Positions 15,346-23,949 of a stretch of DNA of 39,693 nt are shown here, one piece after another. Both the position numbers and the translations under genes were made by a program. Below the pieces are notes generated by a model. It saw only the letters and a program-made list of their open reading frames with translations. It was not told the DNA's origin and ran no database searches. This stretch comes from an uncultured Lachnospiraceae bacterium (GTDB lineage Bacteria; Bacillota; Clostridia; Lachnospirales; Lachnospiraceae). The stretch lies in the NCBI GenBank assembly GCA_947166015.1, contig CAMVCQ010000009.1, positions 1 through 39,693 on the forward strand. The letters run 5' to 3'. Each line of letters opens with the position of its first letter. The first letter of the stretch is position 1.

Positions 15346-16011
15346 ATGAAACTCAGATACAAAAAACTTGTAATTATAATAAGCGTTGCAACATTGGTAC
15401 TTGGATTTTTCATATTGACACTTATACCGACAGGAAGGGGCGGAAATGACGCATCCAGTGCAAGTCTGGAGCTTACGGATAACGAAGAGATCAAGACTTT
15501 GATACAGGATTATTTTACTGCGAAAAAAAATGTTGATATGGATGCGTTTACAACGATAGTGAGTGATGTCAGCCAGTTAAACAGAGCAAAGCTCACTGCG
15601 ATGGCGGCTTATGTTGAGGATTATCAAAACATAGAGTGCTACGTGATAGAGGACGAGCAAAACGGCGGTTGCAGAGTTTATGTCAAGTATGATCTGAAGA
15701 TGAAAAACATCGACACGCTTGCACCGAGCTTGAGTGCGTTTTACCTGACAAATACTTCGGATAATAAATACGTTATTTATCTGAGTGCGCTTGATGAGGT
15801 TCAGGAGGATTTCATAAATTCTGCTGATGAAAATGAGGCAGTTGTAAATCTTGAAAATGATGTGCAAAAAGCAATGAATGATGCCATCAATTCCGATCCG
15901 GTGTTTAAGCAGCTATATCAGAGGATGGATCAGGGTATCCGTTCCGTATCCGGTTCGGCAGTTTCGGGTTCGGTGGCAGGAGTTGCAACAGGAACAGCAG
16001 CCGGAGCCTGA
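15346..16011 (+). CDS. exported or membrane-anchored protein of unknown function
   Basis: A 221-residue protein with an N-terminal membrane anchor (KLVIIISVATLVLGFFILTLIP, about 8-29), then an extracytoplasmic domain of about 150 residues. The start of that domain (EEIKTLIQDYFTAKKNVDMDAFTTIVSD) suggests an NTF2-like fold, a tentative reading. The tail is Gly/Ser/Ala/Val-rich (SGSAVSGSVAGVATGTAAGA) and looks disordered. No lipobox cysteine is seen. A perfect inverted repeat follows the stop. Confidence 0.7.
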   Translation: MKLRYKKLVIIISVATLVLGFFILTLIPTGRGGNDASSASLELTDNEEIKTLIQDYFTAKKNVDMDAFTTIVSDVSQLNRAKLTAMAAYVEDYQNIECYVIEDEQNGGCRVYVKYDLKMKNIDTLAPSLSAFYLTNTSDNKYVIYLSALDEVQEDFINSADENEAVVNLENDVQKAMNDAINSDPVFKQLYQRMDQGIRSVSGSAVSGSVAGVATGTAAGA

Positions 16012-16030
16012 GTTTGATATGAATAATTTG

Positions 16031-16056
16031 GCACCTATAGCGATCGCTATAGGTGC
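16031..16056 (+). terminator. perfect 26-nt inverted repeat
   Basis: GCACCTATAG (16031-16040), central CGATCG, CTATAGGTGC (16047-16056), followed by TTTG. The stem is strong but the T-run short, so termination may be partial. The centre contains the octamer GCGATCGC. Confidence 0.6.
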
Positions 16057-16080
16057 TTTGTGATATTTATGGGAGTGAAA

Positions 16081-16776
16081 ATGGAGTATAGGATCAACAA
16101 ATACCTGGCACTTAGCGGCGCTTGCTCGAGGCGCGAAGCCGACAGGCTGATAGATAGTGGCCGCGTAAGCGTAAACGGTGAAACTGCTACACCGGGAGTA
16201 AAAGTTACAGATGGTGATGTGGTAACACTTGACGGTGAGCCGGTAACCATCGAAAGAAAAATCGTCATAGCGGCTTACTATAAGCCGGCTGGTGTCATCT
16301 GTACAACATCCGAAAAAGAGCGTCCAAATCTCACTGATGTGATCGATTATCCGGAGAGGCTTTTCCCAATCGGCAGACTTGACAAAAACTCAACCGGACT
16401 TTTGCTCCTGACAAATGATGGAAACCTTGCCGAAAAGCTTATGAGAGGCAGAAACGGTCATGAAAAAGAGTATGAGGTCACTACGGACAAAGCCATGCCT
16501 GAAAGCGTCATAAAAGCGATGGAGCAGGGAGTGCCCATACTTGATACTATGACTAAGCCCTGCAAGGTTACAAATGTCAACGGAAAAAGATTTAATATCG
16601 TTCTCACGCAAGGGCTGAACAGACAGATTAGACGGATGTGCGAGTACTTCGGCTACCGTGTGACAAAGCTTCACAGGATCAGGTTTTCGTCAATACAGAT
16701 AAGTGATATGAAAGAGGGCGAGTTCAGACTGCTTGATGATGCGGAAGTAAAAAGCCTGTACGATCAGATAGGATGA
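16081..16776 (+). CDS. RsuA/RluB-family pseudouridine synthase
   Basis: A 231-residue rRNA-modifying enzyme. The N-terminal S4 RNA-binding domain (INKYLALSGACSRREADRLIDSGRVSVNG) precedes the catalytic domain with GRLDKNSTGLLLLTNDG, whose Asp is the nucleophile. The Lys-rich KPAGVICT and GLNRQIRRMCEYFGYRV stretches are typical. Length and the S4 domain fit RsuA/RluB/RluE; the exact target (16S or 23S) is undecided. The ATG at 16081 has GGGAG upstream. Confidence 0.92.
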   Translation: MEYRINKYLALSGACSRREADRLIDSGRVSVNGETATPGVKVTDGDVVTLDGEPVTIERKIVIAAYYKPAGVICTTSEKERPNLTDVIDYPERLFPIGRLDKNSTGLLLLTNDGNLAEKLMRGRNGHEKEYEVTTDKAMPESVIKAMEQGVPILDTMTKPCKVTNVNGKRFNIVLTQGLNRQIRRMCEYFGYRVTKLHRIRFSSIQISDMKEGEFRLLDDAEVKSLYDQIG

Positions 16777-16816
16777 TTGTATTCATAGATTGATTAATTG
16801 TGAATGGAGAGAAAAA

Positions 16817-18784
16817 ATGTCAGCAGAAAAAACAAGAATGCAGGAGCTCATAGAAATACTTGACAAGGCAGGAGCGGCGTATTATTCCGGGGATGATGAA
16901 ATAATGTCAAACTATGAGTACGACGCACTGTACGATGAGCTTGTTGCACTTGAAGAAAAAACAGGTATGGTTCTTGCAGGCAGTCCGACAGTAAGTGTCG
17001 GATATGAGGTTTTGTCTGAGCTTGCAAAGGAAGCACACATCCAGCCGATGTTATCTCTTGGAAAGACAAAAAATGTCGATGAACTTGTTGACTGGATCGC
17101 TGACAAAAAAGGCCTGCTTTCGATGAAATTAGATGGACTCAGCGTGATAATCACATACGAAAACGGAGAGCTTACAAAAGCACTGACCAGAGGAAACGGC
17201 GAAGTGGGCGAGGTTATCACATCCAACGCAAAGACATTTAAAAATGTACCGGGAAGGATCCCATTTAAAGGCAGACTTGTACTTAGAGGAGAGGCACTTA
17301 TCAGGTATTCTGATTTCGAGGCGCTCATACAGGAACCTGACATGGCTGCGTACAAAAACCCCAGGAATCTCTGCTCGGGAAGCGTCAGAAACTTAAATAC
17401 CGAAGTAACTTCCAAAAGAAGAGTGCGTTTTTATGCATACAATCTGATCGATATCAGTGATGATGCCCCTGTTTCAAAGGAAAGTGGAAGCAAAAAAGAT
17501 GAGATAGAGTTTATCAGGTCGCAGGGCTTTGAAACAGTACCTTACAAAGAAGTTGATTCGCTGGATCTAAAAGACAAGGTCGAGGAATTCAGAGTTGAGG
17601 TGGAGCACTCTGACCTTCCGAGTGACGGTCTCGTGCTCACTTATGATGATATAGAGTACAGCAGAGGACTCGGCCGTACGGCAAAAGCTCCAAGGGACTC
17701 GATCGCACTCAAATGGCAGGATGAAACTGCACAAACGACACTCAGAGAGATAGAGTGGTCTGCGTCAAGAACAGGGCTTATAAATCCAGTGGCTATCTTT
17801 GATCCCGTCGAGCTTGAGGGTACGACAGTCAGGAGGGCGAGCGTTCACAATGTAAGCATCTTAAAAGAGCTCGAGCTTGGTATCGGAGATACGATAAATG
17901 TCTACAAGGCCAATATGATCATCCCACAGATAAGTGAAAACATAACCAAAAGCGGCACCTGTACTCCTCCTGAAAAATGCCCCGTATGCGACGGGGATAC
18001 AAAGGTTGTCACGGAAAACGGTTCATCGGTTTTAATGTGTACAAATCCCGACTGCTTTGCAAAAAAGATACATGGACTGGCACATTTTGTAAGCAGAGAT
18101 GCACTTGGCATAGACGGCCTTTCCGAAGCAACTCTGGAAAAATGGATATCAAGAAAGTATATAAGCTCCTATGTGGACATTTTTAATATCGAAAAATATA
18201 AGGATGAGATAATAAATGATGACGAGATGAAGATCAGAGACAAGGCTTTTGCAAACCTTGTAGAAGCCATAGAACGCTCAAAGGATACGACGTTGCCTGC
18301 ATTTTTATATGCACTTGGAATAAAAGGAGTCGGACTTGCGACGGCCAGGGATATCGTAAATCATTATCCTGATCTGTCTGCAAGAGAGATTTTTGATCTG
18401 AGTGTGGAGAAATTGACGCAGGTAAACGGTATCGGAGAAAACATAGCCGGAGAATTCGTAGCATTTTTTCGCAACGAGTCAAAAAAACAGGTAGCACTTG
18501 AACTGCTTGACATATTAAGGATCAAAAAAACTGAGGTGCCGGCAGGTGACTCGGCCATATCCGGAAAAAACATCGTCATCACCGGGTCGCTTGAGCGCTT
18601 TGAAAACAGAAGCGAGTGCAAAAAAATGATAGAAAGCCTTGGCGGAAAGGTAGTATCAGCTGTCAGCTCAAATACTGATTATCTCGTAAATAACGACATA
18701 AACTCGACCTCGTCCAAAAATGTCAAGGCAAAACAACTTGGCATACCGATAATCACAGAAGAGGAATTGTTAAAACTCTTGTAA
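16817..18784 (+). CDS. ligA: NAD-dependent DNA ligase LigA
   Basis: A 655-residue ligase for Okazaki-fragment joining. The adenylated lysine is in MKLDGLSVI. The zinc finger uses CPVCDG and CTNPDCF. HhH repeats follow (ALGIKGVGLATARDIV, QVNGIGENIA), and a C-terminal BRCT domain starts around ISGKNIVITGSLERF. Many positions in the adenylation domain are non-standard for a typical LigA but the fold order is complete. GGAGAG lies upstream of ATG 16817. The stop codon overlaps the -35 box of the next promoter. Confidence 0.95.
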   Translation: MSAEKTRMQELIEILDKAGAAYYSGDDEIMSNYEYDALYDELVALEEKTGMVLAGSPTVSVGYEVLSELAKEAHIQPMLSLGKTKNVDELVDWIADKKGLLSMKLDGLSVIITYENGELTKALTRGNGEVGEVITSNAKTFKNVPGRIPFKGRLVLRGEALIRYSDFEALIQEPDMAAYKNPRNLCSGSVRNLNTEVTSKRRVRFYAYNLIDISDDAPVSKESGSKKDEIEFIRSQGFETVPYKEVDSLDLKDKVEEFRVEVEHSDLPSDGLVLTYDDIEYSRGLGRTAKAPRDSIALKWQDETAQTTLREIEWSASRTGLINPVAIFDPVELEGTTVRRASVHNVSILKELELGIGDTINVYKANMIIPQISENITKSGTCTPPEKCPVCDGDTKVVTENGSSVLMCTNPDCFAKKIHGLAHFVSRDALGIDGLSEATLEKWISRKYISSYVDIFNIEKYKDEIINDDEMKIRDKAFANLVEAIERSKDTTLPAFLYALGIKGVGLATARDIVNHYPDLSAREIFDLSVEKLTQVNGIGENIAGEFVAFFRNESKKQVALELLDILRIKKTEVPAGDSAISGKNIVITGSLERFENRSECKKMIESLGGKVVSAVSSNTDYLVNNDINSTSSKNVKAKQLGIPIITEEELLKLL

Positions 18785-18807
18785 AATCAAAAAAAATGTA
18801 GTATAAT
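18779..18807 (+). promoter_or_regulatory. promoter of the giant membrane protein gene
   Basis: TTGTAA (18779-18784, overlapping the ligA stop), 17-bp spacer, TATAAT (18802-18807). The start of transcription would be near 18814, supporting the GTG start at 18871. Confidence 0.75.
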
Positions 18808-18870
18808 GAAAGTGTATGTGAGTCGGTGTGGATATACCGTCTCGTAATATCTGCTAAGGGGAGAAAAAGA

Positions 18871-21800
18871 GTGAGACTTAGAAGAAATCTAATTACAGTG
18901 CTTATTGCCTTTGTTTATGTGGTTTTGATGGCTTACGCTTTTATGACTACAGCTGCGAGGGTATATGAAAACTTTCAATCAGACGGCATGGGGCTGATAC
19001 TTACCGGTGCCGTGGTTGTTGCACTTCTTGCATTCTTTATATGCGCATACTTTATCAAAGGGCGCTCGGTCCTTGAGAGAGTCCAGGATGAAAAAGCGGG
19101 ACTTATCATCGTAGAGGCGATCGTTGTAGTTGGTCTTATAGGAGCCGCTTTCTTTTTGAATAACGGCGATGGATCCGGAAAAGGCCTTTGGATCGCAGGT
19201 ATGCTCGCAGCTACATTTGCCGTGTGCAGGGTGCTTGGTGGAAGACTGTGTGGGATTTTTGGACTTGCTTGTCAGTTTGCTCTGATGATGTCATTGTATC
19301 AGTCGACTTCTGCGAGCCTTCTGGCTGAAGAGTTCCTGAATGTATTTTGTCTTATCGTTCCGTTTTTCATTTTTATCATTTTTATCAGATATGTCATACC
19401 GGCTTTTTCGGGCAGCGTTGTTATGCTTGTTTTTGCAGACTGCCTGATGGGGCTTGTTTTTGCGATGGCTATTCTTTTCAATCCGATGGCTATCTGGCTT
19501 GCACTTGGATGTGTGCTCTCGCTTTATCAGAGCTTCGGTAAGGACGCTGAGAATCCTTTGACAAAAGGTTTTATGATCGGATTTATGATCCTTGTTTTCA
19601 CAGCGGTGCTTGTGTTTGTTTTCTCGCTTGTGCTTGGCAAAAATCCTACAGCGATCTTTAATCTTCAATTTAACGAGATGTTTAACCTGTCTTTATCAGA
19701 TGGGACAATATACGATTTTTGTATCAACAAGCTTTCAAATGCGCTTGATGCATTTTTGCTTTCGCCGTACAAATACGGTGTGTTCCCGGCGATCCTGCTG
19801 CTTTTCGGAGTCGTGGGAGGTGTGTTTACCGGACTCAGGAAAAGCTCGAGCTTTGCGCCGATGCTTTTTGTGATGATCGGAGTTATTGTTTCGTATATCT
19901 CGATTTCGCCTGCAGGGGGACATTTTTACTATATGTCACTGATGATATCGATCTGTGCGGCGTATGGATTCTACAATACGATCATTCCCGAGAAGCTTGT
20001 CAAGGAAAAGGACGAGGCTGCAGAAACAGGAGATACGAATTATTACAAAGGGCCACAGCCAAGGTCTGATGCCGATATAAATGGTGCTATAGCAGCGTCT
20101 CATATGAGTGCGCTTGATATAGTTGAGGATCCTTCGGCAAACGTTATCGCTGAGAAGAAAAGCGATCCGAAAAAAGATGTTAATGTTGTAAACAAAGAGT
20201 ATATAGCTTCGTTTGAGGATCCGAGGAACAATCCAAACACAACAGTCGGAGCAAAGGCTCTGCAAAACGAGGATACTGATGAGTTCCAGAGTCCCGAGGG
20301 AGTTGTCGGAGGACCGAGAAATGCGATCGAGGGCGCAAGCTACGGTGATGAGGACAGTAAACTCAAGGTTGACAATACCGGAGTCGGGGACGAGAAAAAC
20401 TATATTGATTTCAAAAACGGAGAGATAGGTCCGGAGGACATAAACAAAATCGGATACAAGGGTCCAAGGCCTGATCCGAAACCGATGGAGCAGGCTGTAC
20501 CGAAACTGCAGGAGATCGAATACGGTGATCTTTTCAAGGCGGATGATGTCAAGGTTAAGCCTCACGAAAACCCTGTACCGCCAATCGAAGAGGAAATCGA
20601 AGAGCCCGAGCCTGAACCGGAACCGATTCATTTTCCTGATGCCGATGAAAAAGAAGAAGTAGATGTAAAAAAAAATGAACCGGAAGAGGCAGTAGCCGAA
20701 ACGGAAGAGACAGATGAAGATGTATTTGAGCCGGCACAGGATGATTCAGAACAGGAAACGGTTGAAGAACAAGAAGTTCAGTTTACTGATGTATCAGATG
20801 ATACACAAATGAGTGAAGAGGCATCTGAAGAAACTGAAGAAACACCCGAGGAAGTATCCGTTAATGCTGTAGGCAATCAGACTGCTGAAGATCAAGAAAC
20901 AGATCAAAACGAACAGCAGACGGTCAAACAAAATGAACAACAAAATGAACCAAACAATAATGAATCTCAACCTGATACAAAATCTGAAAGTGAAGAGGGA
21001 GATGAAGAAATGAGCAAAAATGACAAGCTGATACTTGAAGGCACCAACACAGATGAAAAAGGATTTTCATCTTCAGCGCCAAGACCTGTTCAGAAGGATA
21101 CTCATGACAACAGGATAAATGGACCGCTTAATACTGATCCTTCGCATTTCATGGAGTGGCATGTCTCTGAGGAGTTTATCAGAGAAGAAGAGATTGCCAA
21201 AATGAAACAGGAAAAAGAAGCTGAAAAGGTGGCAGCCGACCTTGCTGCAAAGGAGGCCGCAGCTACTGTTGTTGCGCATTCTGATGAACCAGATCCGTCG
21301 CAAATGCCCGGAAAAGGTGATATCCAATCCGATAAGGTTGACGATTTTGACAAAGGTGTTCTCGGTGAAGAAAACAATCTTGAGTACAGAGAGTACACCG
21401 AAAACACAATGCTTGACAAGACAACAACCGACGAGTCAAGTACAACCATCGATATCAAAGGTACGATCGCCGAAGAAGATGAGGAGGAAAACATAAACTC
21501 CAAGATATACTCAGGCGGTATTGATGACGGTGAAAGAGCTATAGAATCAACATTTGTTCCTGAGGAAGACACTGTTCTCGGAGCAGATGCAAAAAAAAAA
21601 CAGATTTTGACGGAGGATTCTTCTGATAAATCCGATAAACCTGAGGACATTTTGACTGCAATTGAAAACACTCAGGTTCCCGAAGTTGAGATTCCTGATA
21701 TCAATAACAAAAACGAGCCTGTCGAAGAGGTTGATGAAGAACTAAACAACCTCCTTGACAGGCTTGATATGTCTGAAAGTATAAGAAGACTTAAAGAAAG

Positions 21801-23916
21801 TGCAAGAGAAGACATAGCTGATGTGATCGAGCAGGATGAAGCTGAAAAAGAAACCGAAGATGCTGAAGAGGAGGTTGTGCTCTCAAACACAGGTTACAAT
21901 TTCGGCACAGGAGAGGAAGAATACGGAGAAGTTCCTACAATAAGTGATCTTGAGGACAAATGGCGTGCCGAACAGCAGATGCAGGATGTCGATGAGGCTG
22001 ACATTCCCGATGTGGTTTCGGCTGACGAGATGGATGAGTCTGAAACTACTCAGGATGTAAATGCCGGCGAGGATCCATTTGATCTTCCGGCGTACAACAT
22101 ATATGATGACATAGATACAGGATCAGATCTTGACAGCTTGAGCTCGACAGACATTGTTGATACAGATATGCTTTCGGGAGCTGCTTCAAACAAACAACCT
22201 GTAGAGGAAAACAGTCTTTCGGGATCAAATGCAAGTGAAGAGATAGAGTCTCAGGATTCCAAAGCAATCCTTAGCTCTGATGCGGGTACAGAGGTTGCAG
22301 AAAATGATCTCGTTCAAAGTGCAACATTTACGGATGAGTCAGAGCTCGAGCCGGATGCAATGATCGGAGTAACACCGGCTGCAGAGGCTCCTGTAAATGA
22401 AGATGCAGGTGATTCGTTTAGTGCATTTGATTTCACAAGTGGTTCGGAAACTGACGAAGCAACAGATGATAGTGATAACCTTCAGGCACTTGAAGAAATA
22501 GAGCAGCTCGATGAACAGAGCCCGATCGATGATGTTCAGCCGATAGAGGAGCTCAGCCCTATAAATGATGATCTGCAGACACTTGACGATATCGAGCAGG
22601 CTGGGGAAGATAATCCTATAGACGATGTCAAATCTATCGATGAAATGACATTTGATGAAACGAAAGACGATGAGTCGGTATCTATCGATGAAATGGAATT
22701 TACAGCTGATGATGTATCGGAGGATGAGCCGGAAGAAGTGCTTACAGTTGATGAATCGGTGGCACCTGTAGAAGATGCATTTGAGAGCGTAGAAACAGAG
22801 GTGCCGGCGGAAGAAACAATTGAAAGTGTTGAAGAGGAAACTCCGGTTGAAGAAACATTTGAAATTGTTGAACCCGAGGTACCTGCTGAGGATACTATGT
22901 CAATTGATGATATGGATTTGACAGCTGATGATGTACCTGCGGATGAACCGGAAGAAACACTGATTGTTGATGAAACAGAGGCGCCTGCTGAAGAAACCAT
23001 GTCAATTGACGATATGGATTTGACAACAGACGATGTGCCTGCGGATGAACCGGAAGAAACGCTTACTGTTGATGATACTGAGGCTTCTGCTGAGGATACA
23101 TTTGAAAGTGTTGAAGCAGAGGTACCGGTTGAGGATACTTTTGAAAGTGTTAAAACAGAGACCTCTACCGATGATTTTGGTTACTTTGGCTCAGATAATG
23201 ATGTTTCGCTTGGTGGACTGTCTTCACTTGAGGAGATCAAGCCAATCGATGATGACAGCAATGCCGATGAAGCCGCTTCGTATGACGATACTATAAGGGT
23301 GTTTGATTCGGCAAATAACGAACCTGCTTTCTCCAGCATGTCAGATATAAATACTTCATTTGCAGGCCACGCAGCAGATGAAGAAAATTATAATTATGAT
23401 CCTGATAATAAATATGATTATAAGTCCGAGCCTGACGATAAGTATAATTACAAATCCGAGCCTGACGACAAGTATGATTACAAGTCCGAGCCGGACGATA
23501 AGTATGATTACAGGTCAGAACCTGAGGCGAAATTTGAATCAAAAACAGATAATAATACAGGATCGTATGATGAAGCCGGAACAGATATTGAAGCAGATCA
23601 GTTTTCTGAAAGAAAGCCGGAAGTTGATGAAACTATGGAGCCTAAAATAACGGTTTCCAGAGTGAAAAATCATGTAAATGAAAGCCCTGTATTTGGCTTT
23701 ACAAAGAAGAGGGAATCACAGGCTGATCTTGCAGCAGAGCGTGGTATACCAAAGCCTTCGGATGAACCTGAAAGAGAGCCTGAGGTTATTGATATACGCA
23801 GAAGAAGGCGCCAGCGCGCTGACATTTTTGATGAAGAGATACATACTGAAAACATCACCCGCAGAACTGCCGGTGGAATGAGATCATATCACAAAATAAT
23901 CATTAAAAAAGATTGA
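18871..23916 (+). CDS. giant polytopic membrane protein with long acidic repetitive tail
   Basis: About 1,681 residues. Residues 1-370 are hydrophobic, roughly ten membrane segments. The remaining 1,300 residues are soluble, very rich in Glu, Asp, Pro, Thr and Ser, and probably disordered. Within the tail are two 34-residue repeats (MSIDDMDLTADDVPADEPEE type), many EEI/DDIEQ-like repeats and four copies of YDYKSEPDDK. The last 60 residues turn basic (DIRRRRRQRADIFDEEIH) and end MRSYHKIIIKKD. I chose GTG 18871, with AAGGGGAG about seven bases upstream; a GTG at 18826 lacks a ribosome-binding site. A possible internal start lies at 21010. No family recognised. By topology it could be a scaffold, but nothing here shows a function. 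Confidence 0.85.
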   Translation: MRLRRNLITVLIAFVYVVLMAYAFMTTAARVYENFQSDGMGLILTGAVVVALLAFFICAYFIKGRSVLERVQDEKAGLIIVEAIVVVGLIGAAFFLNNGDGSGKGLWIAGMLAATFAVCRVLGGRLCGIFGLACQFALMMSLYQSTSASLLAEEFLNVFCLIVPFFIFIIFIRYVIPAFSGSVVMLVFADCLMGLVFAMAILFNPMAIWLALGCVLSLYQSFGKDAENPLTKGFMIGFMILVFTAVLVFVFSLVLGKNPTAIFNLQFNEMFNLSLSDGTIYDFCINKLSNALDAFLLSPYKYGVFPAILLLFGVVGGVFTGLRKSSSFAPMLFVMIGVIVSYISISPAGGHFYYMSLMISICAAYGFYNTIIPEKLVKEKDEAAETGDTNYYKGPQPRSDADINGAIAASHMSALDIVEDPSANVIAEKKSDPKKDVNVVNKEYIASFEDPRNNPNTTVGAKALQNEDTDEFQSPEGVVGGPRNAIEGASYGDEDSKLKVDNTGVGDEKNYIDFKNGEIGPEDINKIGYKGPRPDPKPMEQAVPKLQEIEYGDLFKADDVKVKPHENPVPPIEEEIEEPEPEPEPIHFPDADEKEEVDVKKNEPEEAVAETEETDEDVFEPAQDDSEQETVEEQEVQFTDVSDDTQMSEEASEETEETPEEVSVNAVGNQTAEDQETDQNEQQTVKQNEQQNEPNNNESQPDTKSESEEGDEEMSKNDKLILEGTNTDEKGFSSSAPRPVQKDTHDNRINGPLNTDPSHFMEWHVSEEFIREEEIAKMKQEKEAEKVAADLAAKEAAATVVAHSDEPDPSQMPGKGDIQSDKVDDFDKGVLGEENNLEYREYTENTMLDKTTTDESSTTIDIKGTIAEEDEEENINSKIYSGGIDDGERAIESTFVPEEDTVLGADAKKKQILTEDSSDKSDKPEDILTAIENTQVPEVEIPDINNKNEPVEEVDEELNNLLDRLDMSESIRRLKESAREDIADVIEQDEAEKETEDAEEEVVLSNTGYNFGTGEEEYGEVPTISDLEDKWRAEQQMQDVDEADIPDVVSADEMDESETTQDVNAGEDPFDLPAYNIYDDIDTGSDLDSLSSTDIVDTDMLSGAASNKQPVEENSLSGSNASEEIESQDSKAILSSDAGTEVAENDLVQSATFTDESELEPDAMIGVTPAAEAPVNEDAGDSFSAFDFTSGSETDEATDDSDNLQALEEIEQLDEQSPIDDVQPIEELSPINDDLQTLDDIEQAGEDNPIDDVKSIDEMTFDETKDDESVSIDEMEFTADDVSEDEPEEVLTVDESVAPVEDAFESVETEVPAEETIESVEEETPVEETFEIVEPEVPAEDTMSIDDMDLTADDVPADEPEETLIVDETEAPAEETMSIDDMDLTTDDVPADEPEETLTVDDTEASAEDTFESVEAEVPVEDTFESVKTETSTDDFGYFGSDNDVSLGGLSSLEEIKPIDDDSNADEAASYDDTIRVFDSANNEPAFSSMSDINTSFAGHAADEENYNYDPDNKYDYKSEPDDKYNYKSEPDDKYDYKSEPDDKYDYRSEPEAKFESKTDNNTGSYDEAGTDIEADQFSERKPEVDETMEPKITVSRVKNHVNESPVFGFTKKRESQADLAAERGIPKPSDEPEREPEVIDIRRRRRQRADIFDEEIHTENITRRTAGGMRSYHKIIIKKD
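22882..23085 (+). repeat. two tandem 102-bp coding repeats
   Basis: Two consecutive 34-codon units start at 22882 and 22984 (PAE[DE]TMSIDDMDLT), with a degenerate third from 23086. They lie within the acidic tail, with synonymous differences between copies. Confidence 0.85.
23413..23532 (+). repeat. four tandem 30-bp coding repeats
   Basis: Four 30-bp units (start 23413, 23443, 23473, 23503), each coding for a version of YDYKSEPDDK. The last unit is diverged (YDYRSEPEAK). Copy number is likely variable by slippage or recombination. Confidence 0.92.
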
Positions 23917-23949
23917 GTGAACGACTGATCAATACAAGGAAAGATAAAA

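Noticed and set aside
22536..23000. 154-residue Ser/Val-rich minus-strand ORF
   Set aside because: It is the antisense of the acidic repeats; low complexity follows from the plus-strand gene and there is no start signal.
23413..23532. possible CRISPR-like array of 30-bp repeats
   Set aside because: The repeats are directly tandem without spacers and are in frame inside a coding region.
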